A DNA stretch of 64,000 bases, from NCBI GenBank assembly GCA_016869595.1, contig VGDT01000009.1:1-64000 (forward strand), read 5' to 3'. The notes beneath the pieces were generated by a model, which worked only from the letters and a program-made list of their open reading frames with translations, was not told the origin of the DNA and did not search any database. The DNA is from Alphaproteobacteria bacterium (GTDB taxonomy: Bacteria > Pseudomonadota > Alphaproteobacteria > Rhizobiales > Beijerinckiaceae). Positions within the stretch are counted from its first letter, which is position 1. The number at the start of each line of letters is the position of its first letter. Both the position numbers and the translations under genes were made by a program. Of the stretch, positions 54,636 through 63,987 are shown piece by piece.

Positions 54636-54768
54636 TGCGCCCTCCAATGAAATCATGCGCGGCGCGGGCGCGTATCCCCCGCATCCGCCGCCAAATGGCG
54701 CCAATATGGACATCCTGCCGGCGGCGCGTGATGTGCGCCCCAGCATTGCGTCGCTTATTTTAGGAGAA

Positions 54769-55812
54769 CTAGAGCGCTGATCCGCGCTCGGCCACCGGCG
54801 TCCACAGGACCTGTTCGATGCGCTCAGCCCCGGTCGCCAGCATCACCAGCCGGTCGAAGCCAAGCGCGACGCCGCAGGCTGGCGGCATTTCCGCGAGCGC
54901 CGCCAAGAAATCCTCGTCGATCGGATAGGTCTCGCCGTAGATGCGAAGCTTTTCCTGCATCCGCGTTTCAAATCGCCGGCGCTGCTCCGTCGCGTCTGTC
55001 AGTTCGGCGAAGCCGTTGGCGAGCTCGACGCCGCAAACATAGAGTTCGAAACGGTCGGCGAAGCGCGGATCATCGACGTTGGCGCTGGCCAGCGCCGCCT
55101 CGCTTAGCGGATAGTCAGTCAGGATCGTCGGCCGCTCGCGACCGAGCAGATGCTCGATCTTTTCCGACATGATCTTGCTGAAGAGGTCCGACCAGCTGTC
55201 ATCATGAGCGACGCGTATGCCGTCGCGGTCGGCGGCGCGCGCGAGGCCGTCGCGGTCGTCGAGCAGCGCTTCGAGATCGATGCTGGCGTGGGTCGCAAAA
55301 GCCTCGCAGACGCTGATGATCTCCGGTTCGGCGAAAGGATCGCAAACCCGATCCCGCCAGGCGAAATCGGTCGCCCCGGCCGCCTTGGCCGCGCTCGTCA
55401 GCAGCCCGGCGCAGTCCTCCATCAGCCGCAGGGTCGGCTCAGCGGCGCGATACCACTCCAGCATGGTGAATTCCGGGTGATGCAGGGCCGAGCGCTCGCG
55501 ATTGCGAAAGACCCGCGCGAGCGTGAAAATCCGCTCTTCGCCGGCCGCGAGCAGCTTTTTGCAGGAAAACTCTGGCGAGGTATGAAGATAGAGCCGGCTG
55601 CGCTCGTCGCCCGAGCCAATCAACACCGTGGGGAAGGCCGAAAGATGCGTTTCGTTGCCGCCAGATAGCTGAAGCGCCGCCGTCTCGACCTCGGAAAAGC
55701 CCTCTGACGCGAAGAAGCGCCGGGCCGCGGCTGTGATTGCCGTGCGCGCCTTAAGAAAGGGCTTGCGGTCGGCATAGACATCCCGAGCCCACCAGTGTGA
55801 CGCGCGCGTCAT
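54769..55812 (-). CDS. epmA: EF-P lysine ligase (EpmA/PoxA/GenX)
   Basis: A 347-residue class II lysyl-tRNA-synthetase-like enzyme lacking the anticodon-binding domain. It attaches beta-lysine to Lys34 of EF-P. Class II motifs are seen: FFASEGFSEVETAAL (motif 1), RVFRNRERSALHHPEFTMLEWY (motif 2) and PPACGVALGFDRLVMLATG (motif 3). It is divergent from efp across 97 nt, a typical alphaproteobacterial pairing. EpmB, the lysine 2,3-aminomutase, is not in the window. Confidence 0.95.
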   Translation of the reverse strand: MTRASHWWARDVYADRKPFLKARTAITAAARRFFASEGFSEVETAALQLSGGNETHLSAFPTVLIGSGDERSRLYLHTSPEFSCKKLLAAGEERIFTLARVFRNRERSALHHPEFTMLEWYRAAEPTLRLMEDCAGLLTSAAKAAGATDFAWRDRVCDPFAEPEIISVCEAFATHASIDLEALLDDRDGLARAADRDGIRVAHDDSWSDLFSKIMSEKIEHLLGRERPTILTDYPLSEAALASANVDDPRFADRFELYVCGVELANGFAELTDATEQRRRFETRMQEKLRIYGETYPIDEDFLAALAEMPPACGVALGFDRLVMLATGAERIEQVLWTPVAERGSAL

Positions 55813-55909
55813 AAGGCCTCCCCACGGGGCGGGGCCCCGGATTGCCGGCGCGCCCGAAATATGGTCTTACCGCCGTTCATAAACCAGGCCGGCAATAAGG
55901 GATACCGAC

Positions 55910-56479
55910 GTGAAAGTCATCGCCAGTTCAATTCGCAAAGGCAATATCATCGAGAGAGATGACGGGCAGCTTTATGTCGTCCTGACCGCCGAAAGTTTTT
56001 TCCCCGGCAAGGGCACGCCGACGACGCAGATCGACATGCGCCGCCTCTCCGACGGCGTGAAAGTTTCGGACCGCTACAAGACCACCGAGCAGGTCGAGCG
56101 CGCCTTCGTCGAGGATCAGGATTTCAGCTATCTCTATAATGACGACGGCGGCTATCACTTCATGAATCAGGCGAGCTATGAGCAGGTCGCCGTATCCGGC
56201 GACACGATTGGCGATCAGGCGCAATGGCTACAGGAGGGCATGGTCTGCATCCTCTCAATGTTCAACGGACAGCCGGTCGGGATCCAATTGCCGCCGCGCG
56301 TGACGCTCGAAGTCGTCGAGACCGAGCCGGCGCTCAAGGGGCAGACGGCGTCCTCTTCCTATAAGCCGGCGAAGCTCTCCAATGGCGCGCGCGCCATGGT
56401 GCCGCCGCATATTCAGACCGGCACCCGCGTCGTGATCCAGACCGAGGATGGCGCCTATGTCGAGCGCGCCAAGGATTGA
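55910..56479 (+). CDS. efp: Translation elongation factor P
   Basis: A 189-residue three-domain translation factor that relieves ribosome stalling at consecutive prolines. The modification site is Lys34 in [12 protein letters not shown], with the loop expected for an EpmA-modified protein. It starts at GTG with AAGGGA upstream. Near the end, the sequence around the stop (GCGCCAAGGATTGAGG) is almost repeated about 35 nt later, a small duplication. A repeat element follows. Confidence 0.96.
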   Translation: MKVIASSIRKGNIIERDDGQLYVVLTAESFFPGKGTPTTQIDMRRLSDGVKVSDRYKTTEQVERAFVEDQDFSYLYNDDGGYHFMNQASYEQVAVSGDTIGDQAQWLQEGMVCILSMFNGQPVGIQLPPRVTLEVVETEPALKGQTASSSYKPAKLSNGARAMVPPHIQTGTRVVIQTEDGAYVERAKD

Positions 56480-56516
56480 GGGGGCGAAAGGTTGCGCGCG
56501 AAGGATTGAGGCGCGC

Positions 56517-56690
56517 GCCAATCCTCTCCCATAGGGAGAGGGTCGGTCCGAAGGACCGGGGAGAGGGGTTACTCCGCCTTCGTCCTTTTAAAAACGAATG
56601 AGATGATGGGGGCGCATCCCCCACAAGCGCGCATCCCCTCACCCGGTCGCCTTCGGCGACCACCCTCTCCTTATGGGAGAGGGTTACAAC
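56517..56690. repeat. REP-like palindromes between efp and vsr
   Basis: CCTCTCCCATAGGGAGAGG (56523-56541) and ACCCTCTCCTTATGGGAGAGGGT (about 56664-56686) bracket a core that includes TCGGTCCGAAGGACCGGGG and CGGTCGCCTTCGGCGACC. The same paired arrangement recurs at 58.4 kb. It ends 5 nt before the vsr stop. Confidence 0.85.
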
Positions 56691-56694
56691 GCCT

Positions 56695-57102
56695 CTACTT
56701 CAAAAAAGCGCGCAACTTCTTCTCTGTCGCCGCTGCGTCCTTCAATTCGCATTCCCAAATGACGAGCGCGCGCCAGCCCTGCGCCGAGAGCGCTGTCTGA
56801 TGCGCCGCGTCCCGCGCGACATTTTTGGCGATCTTCGTGCGCCAGTAGTCGGCATTGGCCTTAGGGCTGCGCGCGCCGCGCGGACACTCATGCCCGTGCC
56901 AGAAGCAGCCATGAACGAAGATCGCGCGCTTGCGGCCGATGAAGGCGATGTCGGGATTGCCTGGAACGTCCTTGCGATGCAGTCGATAGCCCGGCGCGAA
57001 TTTTCTTAACATCGCCCGCACGGCGATTTCGGGAGACGTGTCGCGCCCCTTCACCGCGCGCATGATGGCGGAGCGCTGGGCGCGCGTTTCTTTCACGCTC
57101 AC
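56695..57102 (-). CDS. vsr: Very-short-patch mismatch repair endonuclease Vsr
   Basis: A 135-residue endonuclease that nicks next to T:G mismatches created by deamination of 5-methylcytosine. The catalytic and metal motifs NPDIAFIGRKRAIFVHG and CFWHGHECP are present, with zinc-type cysteine and histidine residues, and the N-terminal RSAIMRAVKGRDTSPE is typical. It lies 58 nt downstream of the C5 methyltransferase gene, on the same strand, with a palindromic repeat between them. This is the usual M.C5/Vsr pairing. Confidence 0.93.
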   Translation of the reverse strand: MSVKETRAQRSAIMRAVKGRDTSPEIAVRAMLRKFAPGYRLHRKDVPGNPDIAFIGRKRAIFVHGCFWHGHECPRGARSPKANADYWRTKIAKNVARDAAHQTALSAQGWRALVIWECELKDAAATEKKLRAFLK

Positions 57103-57107
57103 GCCTA

Positions 57108-57160
57108 AAACCCCCTCCCCAGCCCTCTCCCGCGCAGCGGGGGAGGGTTAGGGAGGGGGC
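57108..57160. repeat. REP-like palindrome between vsr and the methyltransferase
   Basis: A single copy, with CCCTCCCC...AGCCCTCTCCCGCGCAGCGGGG-type hairpin at about 57123-57148 and a closing GGTTAGGGAGGGGG run. It occupies the whole gap between vsr and the methyltransferase stop, so it separates two genes that are normally functionally coupled. Confidence 0.85.
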
Positions 57161-58327
57161 TCAAGCCGCCTCCCGCACGACGCATGCATTCAGCAACGGC
57201 TCCAATAGACTTGCCGCTATATGCCGCACGACCGGAACGACGACGCCATCACCGGTCAAATGATAGGCCTCATTGTAATTCTCCGGCAGAATGTATTCGT
57301 CCGGCAGCCCCATCAACCGCGCCGTTTCCCGCGCCGACATCAGCCGCGAGCGCACCCTGCCCTTATCCGCGACGAGCACGAATTGACGGCTGGAGCCGCC
57401 GGCCGGCGTGCGCAGGCAGCCGGCGACCTCGTCGAAACGCGCCTCGGCGCGCTGGATTTTTTCGCCATTCTGATAGCGCGTGCGGCGATAGAGCGTTCCA
57501 ACCATTTTGCGGCCGGCGCGTTTCGCCTCGGCGATTTTTGCAAGATTGACCTCGCTCATCATGGCGATGAGGGCGTTTGTGTCTTTGACGCTGCGCCATT
57601 CAATATCGCTCGGCGCGTCTTCGATCATATCAGTCAGCGACGTATTGCGCGGCGGCGGCGGCGGCAAATTCCACCAGAGCCAGCTATTGCGTAACGCTAT
57701 CGGCAAAGTCTCGTGGGCAGAGACAAGCGCGCGTGTTTGAAACAACCCCTCGCTCTGGATTGCTTCGCTCCGCTCGCAATGACGAAGGAGAGATGATGGA
57801 ACGGCGATGTCGTCGCGCGCAGCGATAATGAATAACCGCGGACGCGACTGCGGAACGAACAGCGCCGCATCGATGACCAGCGCGCCGAATTTGTAGCCCT
57901 CTTTCGCCAGCGCCTCGCAGATTTTGATAAAATCCTTGCCGCCGTGAGAGGTGAGCGCGCCGCAGACATTTTCGAGAACGATGAGCGAGGGCGCGCGTCC
58001 CTCTTTGCGCAACGCCTTCATCAAATCCCAGAACGGCCAGAACGTTCCGGACCTTTCACCCTTCAACCCCGCGCCGGCGCCGGCGAGCGACAGGTCCTGA
58101 CAGGGGAAGGACGCCCAGACAAGATCGGCGCGGCCCGGTAATTGCGCTGTGGATATCTCGCGCACGTCGCCGACGAGAAGCTCTTCGCCGCCCCAATTGG
58201 CGCGGTAGCTTTCGGCTTTCTTGCGATCGAAATCATTGGCGAAGAGACAACGCCAACCTTCGCCAAGCCCGGCGCGGGCCATGCCGCCGCCAGCGAAGAA
58301 TTCGTAATAGGTGGGCTTGTGGTCCAT
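57161..58327 (-). CDS. DNA (cytosine-5) methyltransferase
   Basis: A 388-residue C5 methyltransferase. Motif I is EFFAGGGMARAGLG (9-22), motif IV with the catalytic Cys76 is WASFPCQDLS, motif VI is ENV (119-121), motif VIII is QSRPRLF, and motif X lies near GDGVVVPVVRHIAA. The recognition sequence cannot be read. At about 177-203 the chain contains LRHCERSEAIQSEG, the translation of a dispersed palindromic repeat, just before the target-recognition region. The frame stays open, so the enzyme may still be active. No restriction endonuclease gene is adjacent; with vsr it forms a solitary or regulatory methylation pair. Confidence 0.92.
   Translation of the reverse strand: MDHKPTYYEFFAGGGMARAGLGEGWRCLFANDFDRKKAESYRANWGGEELLVGDVREISTAQLPGRADLVWASFPCQDLSLAGAGAGLKGERSGTFWPFWDLMKALRKEGRAPSLIVLENVCGALTSHGGKDFIKICEALAKEGYKFGALVIDAALFVPQSRPRLFIIAARDDIAVPSSLLRHCERSEAIQSEGLFQTRALVSAHETLPIALRNSWLWWNLPPPPPRNTSLTDMIEDAPSDIEWRSVKDTNALIAMMSEVNLAKIAEAKRAGRKMVGTLYRRTRYQNGEKIQRAEARFDEVAGCLRTPAGGSSRQFVLVADKGRVRSRLMSARETARLMGLPDEYILPENYNEAYHLTGDGVVVPVVRHIAASLLEPLLNACVVREAA
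57752..57787 (-). repeat. Dispersed repeat translated within the methyltransferase gene
   Basis: CTGGATTGCTTCGCTCCGCTC plus GCAATGACGAA matches the repeat family at 51.06-51.15 kb and, on the coding strand, reads as the residues CERSEAIQS. It is inserted in frame and adds about a dozen residues relative to the flanking motifs VIII and the recognition region. Repeats of this type (GTCATTGCGAGC...GAAGCAATCC) are common intergenic elements in alphaproteobacteria. Confidence 0.75.
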
Positions 58328-58394
58328 GCGCGATTCGCTCTGAACTCAGCGTACCCGCTTGGCGCTTCCGCCGCGACTTAAAAGAACGCGCGCA

Positions 58395-58522
58395 AACCCT
58401 CTCCCTATGGGAGAGGGTCGGACCGAAGGTCCGGGGTGAGGGGTTTCACGCTAGACAGCAAAGCTGCAACCCCTCTCCCGGCTGCTTCGCAGCCACCCTC
58501 TCCCTATGGGAGAGGGTTTCGC
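58395..58522. repeat. REP-like palindrome pair between methyltransferase and rnj
   Basis: ACCCTCTCCCTATGGGAGAGGGT (58398-58420) and a second copy at about 58496-58518 bracket CGGACCGAAGGTCCGGGG and CCCTCTCCCGGCTGCTTCGCAGCC-type sequence. The layout copies the one at 56.5 kb. It fills much of the 218-nt gap before rnj and is a likely transcription end for both flanking genes. Confidence 0.85.
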
Positions 58523-58545
58523 GCCCTCTTCTATAAGAGCCAGCG

Positions 58546-60216
58546 CTACGTGGCGACGACCATCACATGCACCGTCGGCTTCTTGCCCCACACCGACGAG
58601 ACGGCGCCGCGAACGGCGCGCTCGATCGCGGTTGAAACGGCGTTGGCGTCGCGGCGTCGCGGGCGCGACAACCCGTCGAAGGCGGCGAAGAGCGCCTCGT
58701 CGATGACTTCCCCCATATCCTCGCCGAATTTACCGCGCTTCGGCACGCCAGCGAAGACGACATCCGGATCGCCGACGAGTTCGCCCTTGCGGTCGACGGC
58801 GAGCGCGATGGAAATAACGCCGGCGAAAGAGAGCCGCGCGCGGTCGCGCACGGCGCCATCATCTTCGGTGATGACGACATCGCCATCCTTCATGAGACGT
58901 CCGTGCGGCGCCTCGCCGATCACGCCCGCCGCGCCCGGCGCCAGCCGCACGATGTTTCCATTGCGCGCAGAGACGACCTGCGACACGCCATGCGTCTTGG
59001 CGAAGGCCACATGCTCGGTGAGATGATGCGCCTCGCCGTGCGCCGGAACGGCGATCTGTGGCCGGACCCATTCGTACATTTGCGCGACCTCGCCGCGGCG
59101 CGGATGGCCAGAGCAATGCACGAGGTGGTCATGGTCGGTGATGACCTCGACGCCGAGATCGCAAAGATTGTTGATGATGCGAAAAACGTCGCGCGCATTT
59201 CCCGGAATGACGCGCGAAGAAAAGATCACCCGATCGCCTGCGACAAGCTTGATCGCCGGATGATCATTCATCGCCGCCCGCGCCATCGCCGCGCGGGTTT
59301 CGCCCTGGCTGCCGGTGGCGATGACCACCGTCTTGTCGCGCGGCAGCGTCGGCAGCAATTCCGGCGCATGAAATCCGGGCAACCCATCGAGATAGCCGCA
59401 GTCGCGCGCGACCTGAATGGCGCGATCCATCGCTCGTCCCGCGACGACGACGGTGCGCCCGCAGGCCTGCGCCGCCTCGGCAATGGCGCGCAGCCGCGCG
59501 ACATTGGAAGCAAAGGTCGTCACCAGCACGCGGCCCGGCGCTTCGGCGATCAGCGCGCGCAGCGTGCGTGCGACGTCGGCTTCCGAGAAACTGTCGCCTT
59601 CGCGCAAAATGTTGGTCGAATCGCAGATGAGCGCGGCGACGCCCTCATCGCCGAGCGCGCATAGCCGCGCTTCGTCAATGCGCGTTCCAACCCCTGGCTC
59701 CGGATCGATCTTCCAGTCGCCGGTATGGATCAGCAGGCCAAGCGGCGTACGGATCGCAAGCGCATTCGCTTCCGGAATGGAATGCGCGACGGCGATATAT
59801 TCGACTTCGAACGGATCGAGGTCGAGCTTCGCGCCGGCGTGCGTCAGGGAAATATCGATCTTTGGCGCGCCGGGTTCGTTCAGCCTCCGCACTTCGAGGA
59901 GGCCCGCCGCAAAGGGCGTGGCGAAGACCTTGCAGTTGAGCCGCGGCCACAATGTCGCGAGCCCACCAATATGGTCTTCATGCGCATGAGTGATGCAGAT
60001 CCCGACGAGATCGCGCGCGATCTTTTCGACGAAGGCGATATCGGGAAAGACAAGGTCGACGCCGGGCAGCTCCGGCCCGGGAAACCCCAGGCCGCAATCG
60101 ACCATCAGCCATTTGCGCTTCTGCGGCGGCCCGTAGCCATAGAGCGCCATGTTCATGCCGATTTCGCCCAAGCCGCCGAGCGGCAGGAATACGAGGTCGG
60201 CTTCCGGCGTCGTCAT
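58546..60216 (-). CDS. rnj: Ribonuclease J
   Basis: A 556-residue metallo-beta-lactamase/beta-CASP RNase with 5'-to-3' exonuclease and endonuclease activity in mRNA decay and rRNA maturation. The metal motif is THAHEDHIGG, with LIHTGDWKID, the beta-CASP blocks ICDSTN, TTFASNVAR, GSQGE and HCSGHPRRGE, and the final metal histidine in VPAHGEAHH. ATG at 60216 overlaps the birA stop by 4 nt; the longer upstream frame lies inside birA. The gene is fused in a run nuo-birA-rnj, a common alphaproteobacterial order. Confidence 0.95.
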   Translation of the reverse strand: MTTPEADLVFLPLGGLGEIGMNMALYGYGPPQKRKWLMVDCGLGFPGPELPGVDLVFPDIAFVEKIARDLVGICITHAHEDHIGGLATLWPRLNCKVFATPFAAGLLEVRRLNEPGAPKIDISLTHAGAKLDLDPFEVEYIAVAHSIPEANALAIRTPLGLLIHTGDWKIDPEPGVGTRIDEARLCALGDEGVAALICDSTNILREGDSFSEADVARTLRALIAEAPGRVLVTTFASNVARLRAIAEAAQACGRTVVVAGRAMDRAIQVARDCGYLDGLPGFHAPELLPTLPRDKTVVIATGSQGETRAAMARAAMNDHPAIKLVAGDRVIFSSRVIPGNARDVFRIINNLCDLGVEVITDHDHLVHCSGHPRRGEVAQMYEWVRPQIAVPAHGEAHHLTEHVAFAKTHGVSQVVSARNGNIVRLAPGAAGVIGEAPHGRLMKDGDVVITEDDGAVRDRARLSFAGVISIALAVDRKGELVGDPDVVFAGVPKRGKFGEDMGEVIDEALFAAFDGLSRPRRRDANAVSTAIERAVRGAVSSVWGKKPTVHVMVVAT

Positions 60217-61016
60217 GCGGCGCCTCCCGCCGCAGTCTGCCGGGGACCGAGCGAAACGTCGCCCGCCTCGATGATCCGCTCGCCGTCGCGCGTCGCCAGC
60301 ACAAGCCGGCCAGTCGCATCGATCGTCTCGAAGCGCCCCTCGATGGCCTCGCGCGGAAGCTCGACGCGGATGTTGGCGCCGAGATAGGCGGCATCCTTGA
60401 GCCATGCGTCGCGAATGCGCACGAAGCCCTCGCCGCAGGCCCAAAGATCGAGCGTTTCGACGAGCGCATCGGAAAGAAGCGTAAAGAGCGTCGCCGCGTC
60501 GGGCGCGTTTGGGCCGATCGACGTGAGCGCGCGCGCTTCAAACGGCAGACCGCTCGGCGCTTCAACGCAATTGACGCCGATGCCGATGATCGCGACCGAG
60601 GCCGTCGGCCTACGCGCGTCGCCTGTCGGCGCGCCAACATTCTCGAGCAAAATGCCGCCGAGCTTCGCCCCGTCGAGCAGCAGATCATTCGGCCATTTCA
60701 GCGCGAAACGGGGAGCCTCGCCCGTGGCCGCGCGCAAAGCGCGCAAGGCCGCGAGGCCTGCGACGAAGCCGAGCTGCGGCGCAATGGCGGTCTCGCCGAA
60801 ATCGCTAAGGACGAAACTCGCATGAAGATTGCCGGCCGGCGAAATCCATTCACGGCCGAGACGGCCGTGACCATGGGTCTGCCGCGCGGCGACGACCCAA
60901 AGAGGCCCACGTTCGCCCGCCTCGATCAGGCGGCGGGCTTCGTCGTTCGTTGAATCGACGCTCTCCAGCGCGAGGAGGCGCACGCCGCAGGCGCGCGCCA
61001 ATAATCCCAACTCCAC
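60213..61016 (-). CDS. birA: Biotin--[acetyl-CoA carboxylase] ligase
   Basis: A 267-residue biotin protein ligase that loads biotin on the acetyl-CoA carboxylase carrier protein. Signature ATP/biotin-binding segments are STNDEARRL, TAGRGRxGR-like QTHGHGRLGREW, LKWPNDLLLDGAKLGGIL and VAIIGIGVNC. The N-terminal DNA-binding domain of E. coli BirA is missing, so it is the monofunctional (group I) type. It starts at GTG 15 nt after nuoN and overlaps rnj by 4 nt. Confidence 0.93.
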   Translation of the reverse strand: MELGLLARACGVRLLALESVDSTNDEARRLIEAGERGPLWVVAARQTHGHGRLGREWISPAGNLHASFVLSDFGETAIAPQLGFVAGLAALRALRAATGEAPRFALKWPNDLLLDGAKLGGILLENVGAPTGDARRPTASVAIIGIGVNCVEAPSGLPFEARALTSIGPNAPDAATLFTLLSDALVETLDLWACGEGFVRIRDAWLKDAAYLGANIRVELPREAIEGRFETIDATGRLVLATRDGERIIEAGDVSLGPRQTAAGGAA

Positions 61017-61031
61017 GCGCAGATTTCCTTC

Positions 61032-62465
61032 CTAGAAAAGCGATTTGGCCGCCGCCGCCGCCGCATCCATGACCGGCGTGGGATAGACCCAAAATCCAAG
61101 CAGCGCCAGAGTCGAGACAGCGAGCACGGCGCGCACCGCCATCGGCGCACGATCAAAGGCCGGCGCTGGCTCGTCGAAATACATGACCTTGACGACCCGC
61201 AAATAGTAGTAGGCCGCGACCGCGCTCGCCAGAACGCCGATCACTGCGAGGCCGAAAAGGCCGGCGTCGACCGCGGCGAGGAGCACGTAATATTTGGCGA
61301 AAAAGCCCGCGAGCGGCGGAATGCCGGCAAGCGAGAACATCAGCATCGCCAGGAAGAAAGCCATCCAACCGTTGGTGCGCGATAATCCGGCAAGATCGGA
61401 AACATTCTCGACATACCGGCCCTGGACGCGCATGGCGAGAATGGCGGCGAACGTCCCGAGAGTCATGATGAGATAGATCGTCAGATAGATCGCGACGCCG
61501 CGCACGCCTGCCTCATCGCCAGCGGCGAGCCCGATCAGCGCAAAGCCCATGTGGCCGATGGAGGAATAGGCCATCAGCCGCTTGATATTCTCCTGTCCGA
61601 TCGCGGCGAAAGACCCAAGCAGCATCGACGCGATGGAAATGAAGACGACGATCTGACGCCATTGGTCCTTCACGCCTGGGAAGGCGGTGACGACGATACG
61701 CGCGGTGATCGCCACCGCCGCCATTTTGGCGGCGGAAGCGAAGAAGGCGGTGACCGGAGTCGGCGCGCCCTGATAAACGTCCGGCGTCCACATGTGGAAA
61801 GGCGCCGCCGACATTTTGAAGGCGAGCGCCGCCAGAACGAAAACGAGTCCGAAGATCACGCCGATCGGGGCCGAGGTCGAAACGACTGCCGCGATGCCGG
61901 CGAAAGACACCGTCCCCGCAAAGCCGTAGAGCAGCGACGCGCCGTAAAGCATCATGCCGGAAGAAAGCGCGCCGAGGACGAAATATTTCAGCCCGGCTTC
62001 GGACGACTGTCCATCATCGCGCGCAAAAGCCGCCATGACATAGAGCGCAAGCGACATCAGCTCGAGGCCGAGATAGAGCGCGATGAGATTATCCGCCGAA
62101 ATCAGCAGCAACATGCCGAGCGTCGAGAGGATGATTAGCACGGGATATTCGAATTTTTCGAGCCCGTTGCGCTGCAGCCAATCGACGGACATCAGAATGG
62201 ACGCGATCGCGCCGATGAGGGTCAGCGCCTTCATGAAGCGCGAAAAACCATCGTCGATATAGGCGCCATCGAAAACGCTCGTGTCGGGCGTGCTCGACAA
62301 CGCAATCGTGACCAGAGCGAGACCTAGAATGCCGACGGCAATTTCATCGACGAGGCTAAAGCCGCGCTCGCCGCGCCAGGCGCCGATCAGGATGAGAACC
62401 ATCACGCCGACCGCGAGAATGGTCTCGGGTAGAAAATGATGCGCGAGTTGAACGAAGAAGGGCAT
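61032..62465 (-). CDS. nuoN: NADH-quinone oxidoreductase subunit N
   Basis: A 477-residue membrane subunit of complex I (Nqo14), one of three antiporter-like proton channels. About 14 membrane segments are visible. Key charged residues lie in helices such as [15 protein letters not shown] (Glu), [31 protein letters not shown] (Lys) and the mid-chain [22 protein letters not shown] at 62465 gives the usual [11 protein letters not shown]; a TTG 9 nt upstream is possible. It lies 13 nt after nuoM, ending the nuo operon before birA. Confidence 0.96.
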   Translation of the reverse strand: MPFFVQLAHHFLPETILAVGVMVLILIGAWRGERGFSLVDEIAVGILGLALVTIALSSTPDTSVFDGAYIDDGFSRFMKALTLIGAIASILMSVDWLQRNGLEKFEYPVLIILSTLGMLLLISADNLIALYLGLELMSLALYVMAAFARDDGQSSEAGLKYFVLGALSSGMMLYGASLLYGFAGTVSFAGIAAVVSTSAPIGVIFGLVFVLAALAFKMSAAPFHMWTPDVYQGAPTPVTAFFASAAKMAAVAITARIVVTAFPGVKDQWRQIVVFISIASMLLGSFAAIGQENIKRLMAYSSIGHMGFALIGLAAGDEAGVRGVAIYLTIYLIMTLGTFAAILAMRVQGRYVENVSDLAGLSRTNGWMAFFLAMLMFSLAGIPPLAGFFAKYYVLLAAVDAGLFGLAVIGVLASAVAAYYYLRVVKVMYFDEPAPAFDRAPMAVRAVLAVSTLALLGFWVYPTPVMDAAAAAAKSLF

Positions 62466-62478
62466 CGTCAGCAATCCA

Positions 62479-63987
62479 TCAATGTCCGGCGGCCGCGAGC
62501 TTAATCGCGTCGATGAGCGCCGTATGGGTCTGGATGAGATTATCGACCGAAGCCTGCGTCGCGCTTAAGATCGGCTGCGGCTGCACGCCGTAGTAAATCG
62601 TGATCAGCACGAGCGGCGCGAAGATCGCAATCTCGCGCGGCGTCAAATCGGTGATGCTCATGAGGCTCGCCTTCTCCAAGGCGCCGAAGATCACGCGGCG
62701 ATAGAGATAAAGCGCGTAAGCCGCAGACAAGACGACGCCGCTCGTCGCGATCAGCGCGACCCAGCTATTCGCCTGGAATGCGCCGGTCAGCGACAAGAAT
62801 TCGCCGATGAAGCCTGTCGTTCCGGGCAGGCCGACATTGGCCAGGGTGAACAACATGAAGACGAAGGCGTAGATCGGCATGCGGTTGACGAGGCCGCCAT
62901 AGGCCGCGATCTCACGCGTATGCATGCGATCGTAGATGACGCCGACGCAGAGGAACAGCGCGCCGGAGACAAAGCCATGCGAGATCATCTGGAAGATCGC
63001 GCCCTGCATGCCCTGCGGATTGAGCGTGAAGAGCCCCATCGTGACGTAGCCCATATGCGCCACGGACGAATAGGCGATGAGCTTCTTGATGTCTTCCTGA
63101 ACCAGCGCAACGAGCGAAGTGTAGACGATCGCGATCACCGAAAGCGCATAGATGAGCGGCGCGAAATTGGTGGAGGCGTCCGGAAACATCGGCAGCGAGA
63201 AGCGGATGAAGCCGTAGCCGCCCATTTTCAGGAGAATGGCGGCGAGGATCACCGAACCCGCCGTTGGCGCCTCAACGTGGGCGTCCGGCAGCCAAGTGTG
63301 CACCGGCCACATCGGCATCTTCACCGCGAAAGACGCGAAGAAGGCGAGCCACAGCCAGGTCTGCATCTCCTTGGGGAAGTCGGTCTTCAACAGAACGGCG
63401 ATGTCGGTCGTGCCGGCCTTGCCATACATGGCGAGGATCGCGACCAACATGAGAAGCGATCCGACGAGCGTATAGAGAAAGAACTTGAAGCTCGCATAGA
63501 CGCGCCGCTTGCCGCCCCAAATTCCGATGATGAGGAACATCGGAATAAGGCCACCCTCGAAGAAGAGATAGAAGAGCACGAGGTCGAGCGCGCAGAAGAC
63601 GCCGACCATCAGCGTCTCGAGCACGAGAAAGGCGATCATATATTCCTTGACGCGCTTCTGGACCGAATCCCACGAGGCGAGAATGGCGAAAGGCATCAGG
63701 AAGGTCGTCAGCAGAACGAAAGGCATCGAAAAGCCGTCGACGCCCATCTTGTAGACAAGGCCGGAACCCAGCCAGTTTTTCTCCTCGACGAACTGGAACG
63801 CCGCGCTTGCCGTATCGAACCTCGACCAGACGACAAGCGACAATACGAAGGTTGCGATCGTGGTCGCAAGCGTCGCCCAGCGGATATTTTTCAGACTCGT
63901 TTCATCGTCGCCCTTCTGCGTGAGCAGGAAGGCGACGCCGACGAGCGGCAGGAAGGTGACCCCGGAGAGAATGCCGAAACCAAACAT
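62479..63987 (-). CDS. nuoM: NADH-quinone oxidoreductase subunit M
   Basis: A 502-residue complex I membrane subunit (Nqo13). About 14 membrane segments are present. Conserved proton-channel residues are visible in [42 protein letters not shown] and [21 protein letters not shown]. Start ATG at 63987 overlaps the probable nuoL stop (TGATG). It is followed by nuoN and then birA, all on the minus strand. Confidence 0.97.
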   Translation of the reverse strand: MFGFGILSGVTFLPLVGVAFLLTQKGDDETSLKNIRWATLATTIATFVLSLVVWSRFDTASAAFQFVEEKNWLGSGLVYKMGVDGFSMPFVLLTTFLMPFAILASWDSVQKRVKEYMIAFLVLETLMVGVFCALDLVLFYLFFEGGLIPMFLIIGIWGGKRRVYASFKFFLYTLVGSLLMLVAILAMYGKAGTTDIAVLLKTDFPKEMQTWLWLAFFASFAVKMPMWPVHTWLPDAHVEAPTAGSVILAAILLKMGGYGFIRFSLPMFPDASTNFAPLIYALSVIAIVYTSLVALVQEDIKKLIAYSSVAHMGYVTMGLFTLNPQGMQGAIFQMISHGFVSGALFLCVGVIYDRMHTREIAAYGGLVNRMPIYAFVFMLFTLANVGLPGTTGFIGEFLSLTGAFQANSWVALIATSGVVLSAAYALYLYRRVIFGALEKASLMSITDLTPREIAIFAPLVLITIYYGVQPQPILSATQASVDNLIQTHTALIDAIKLAAAGH

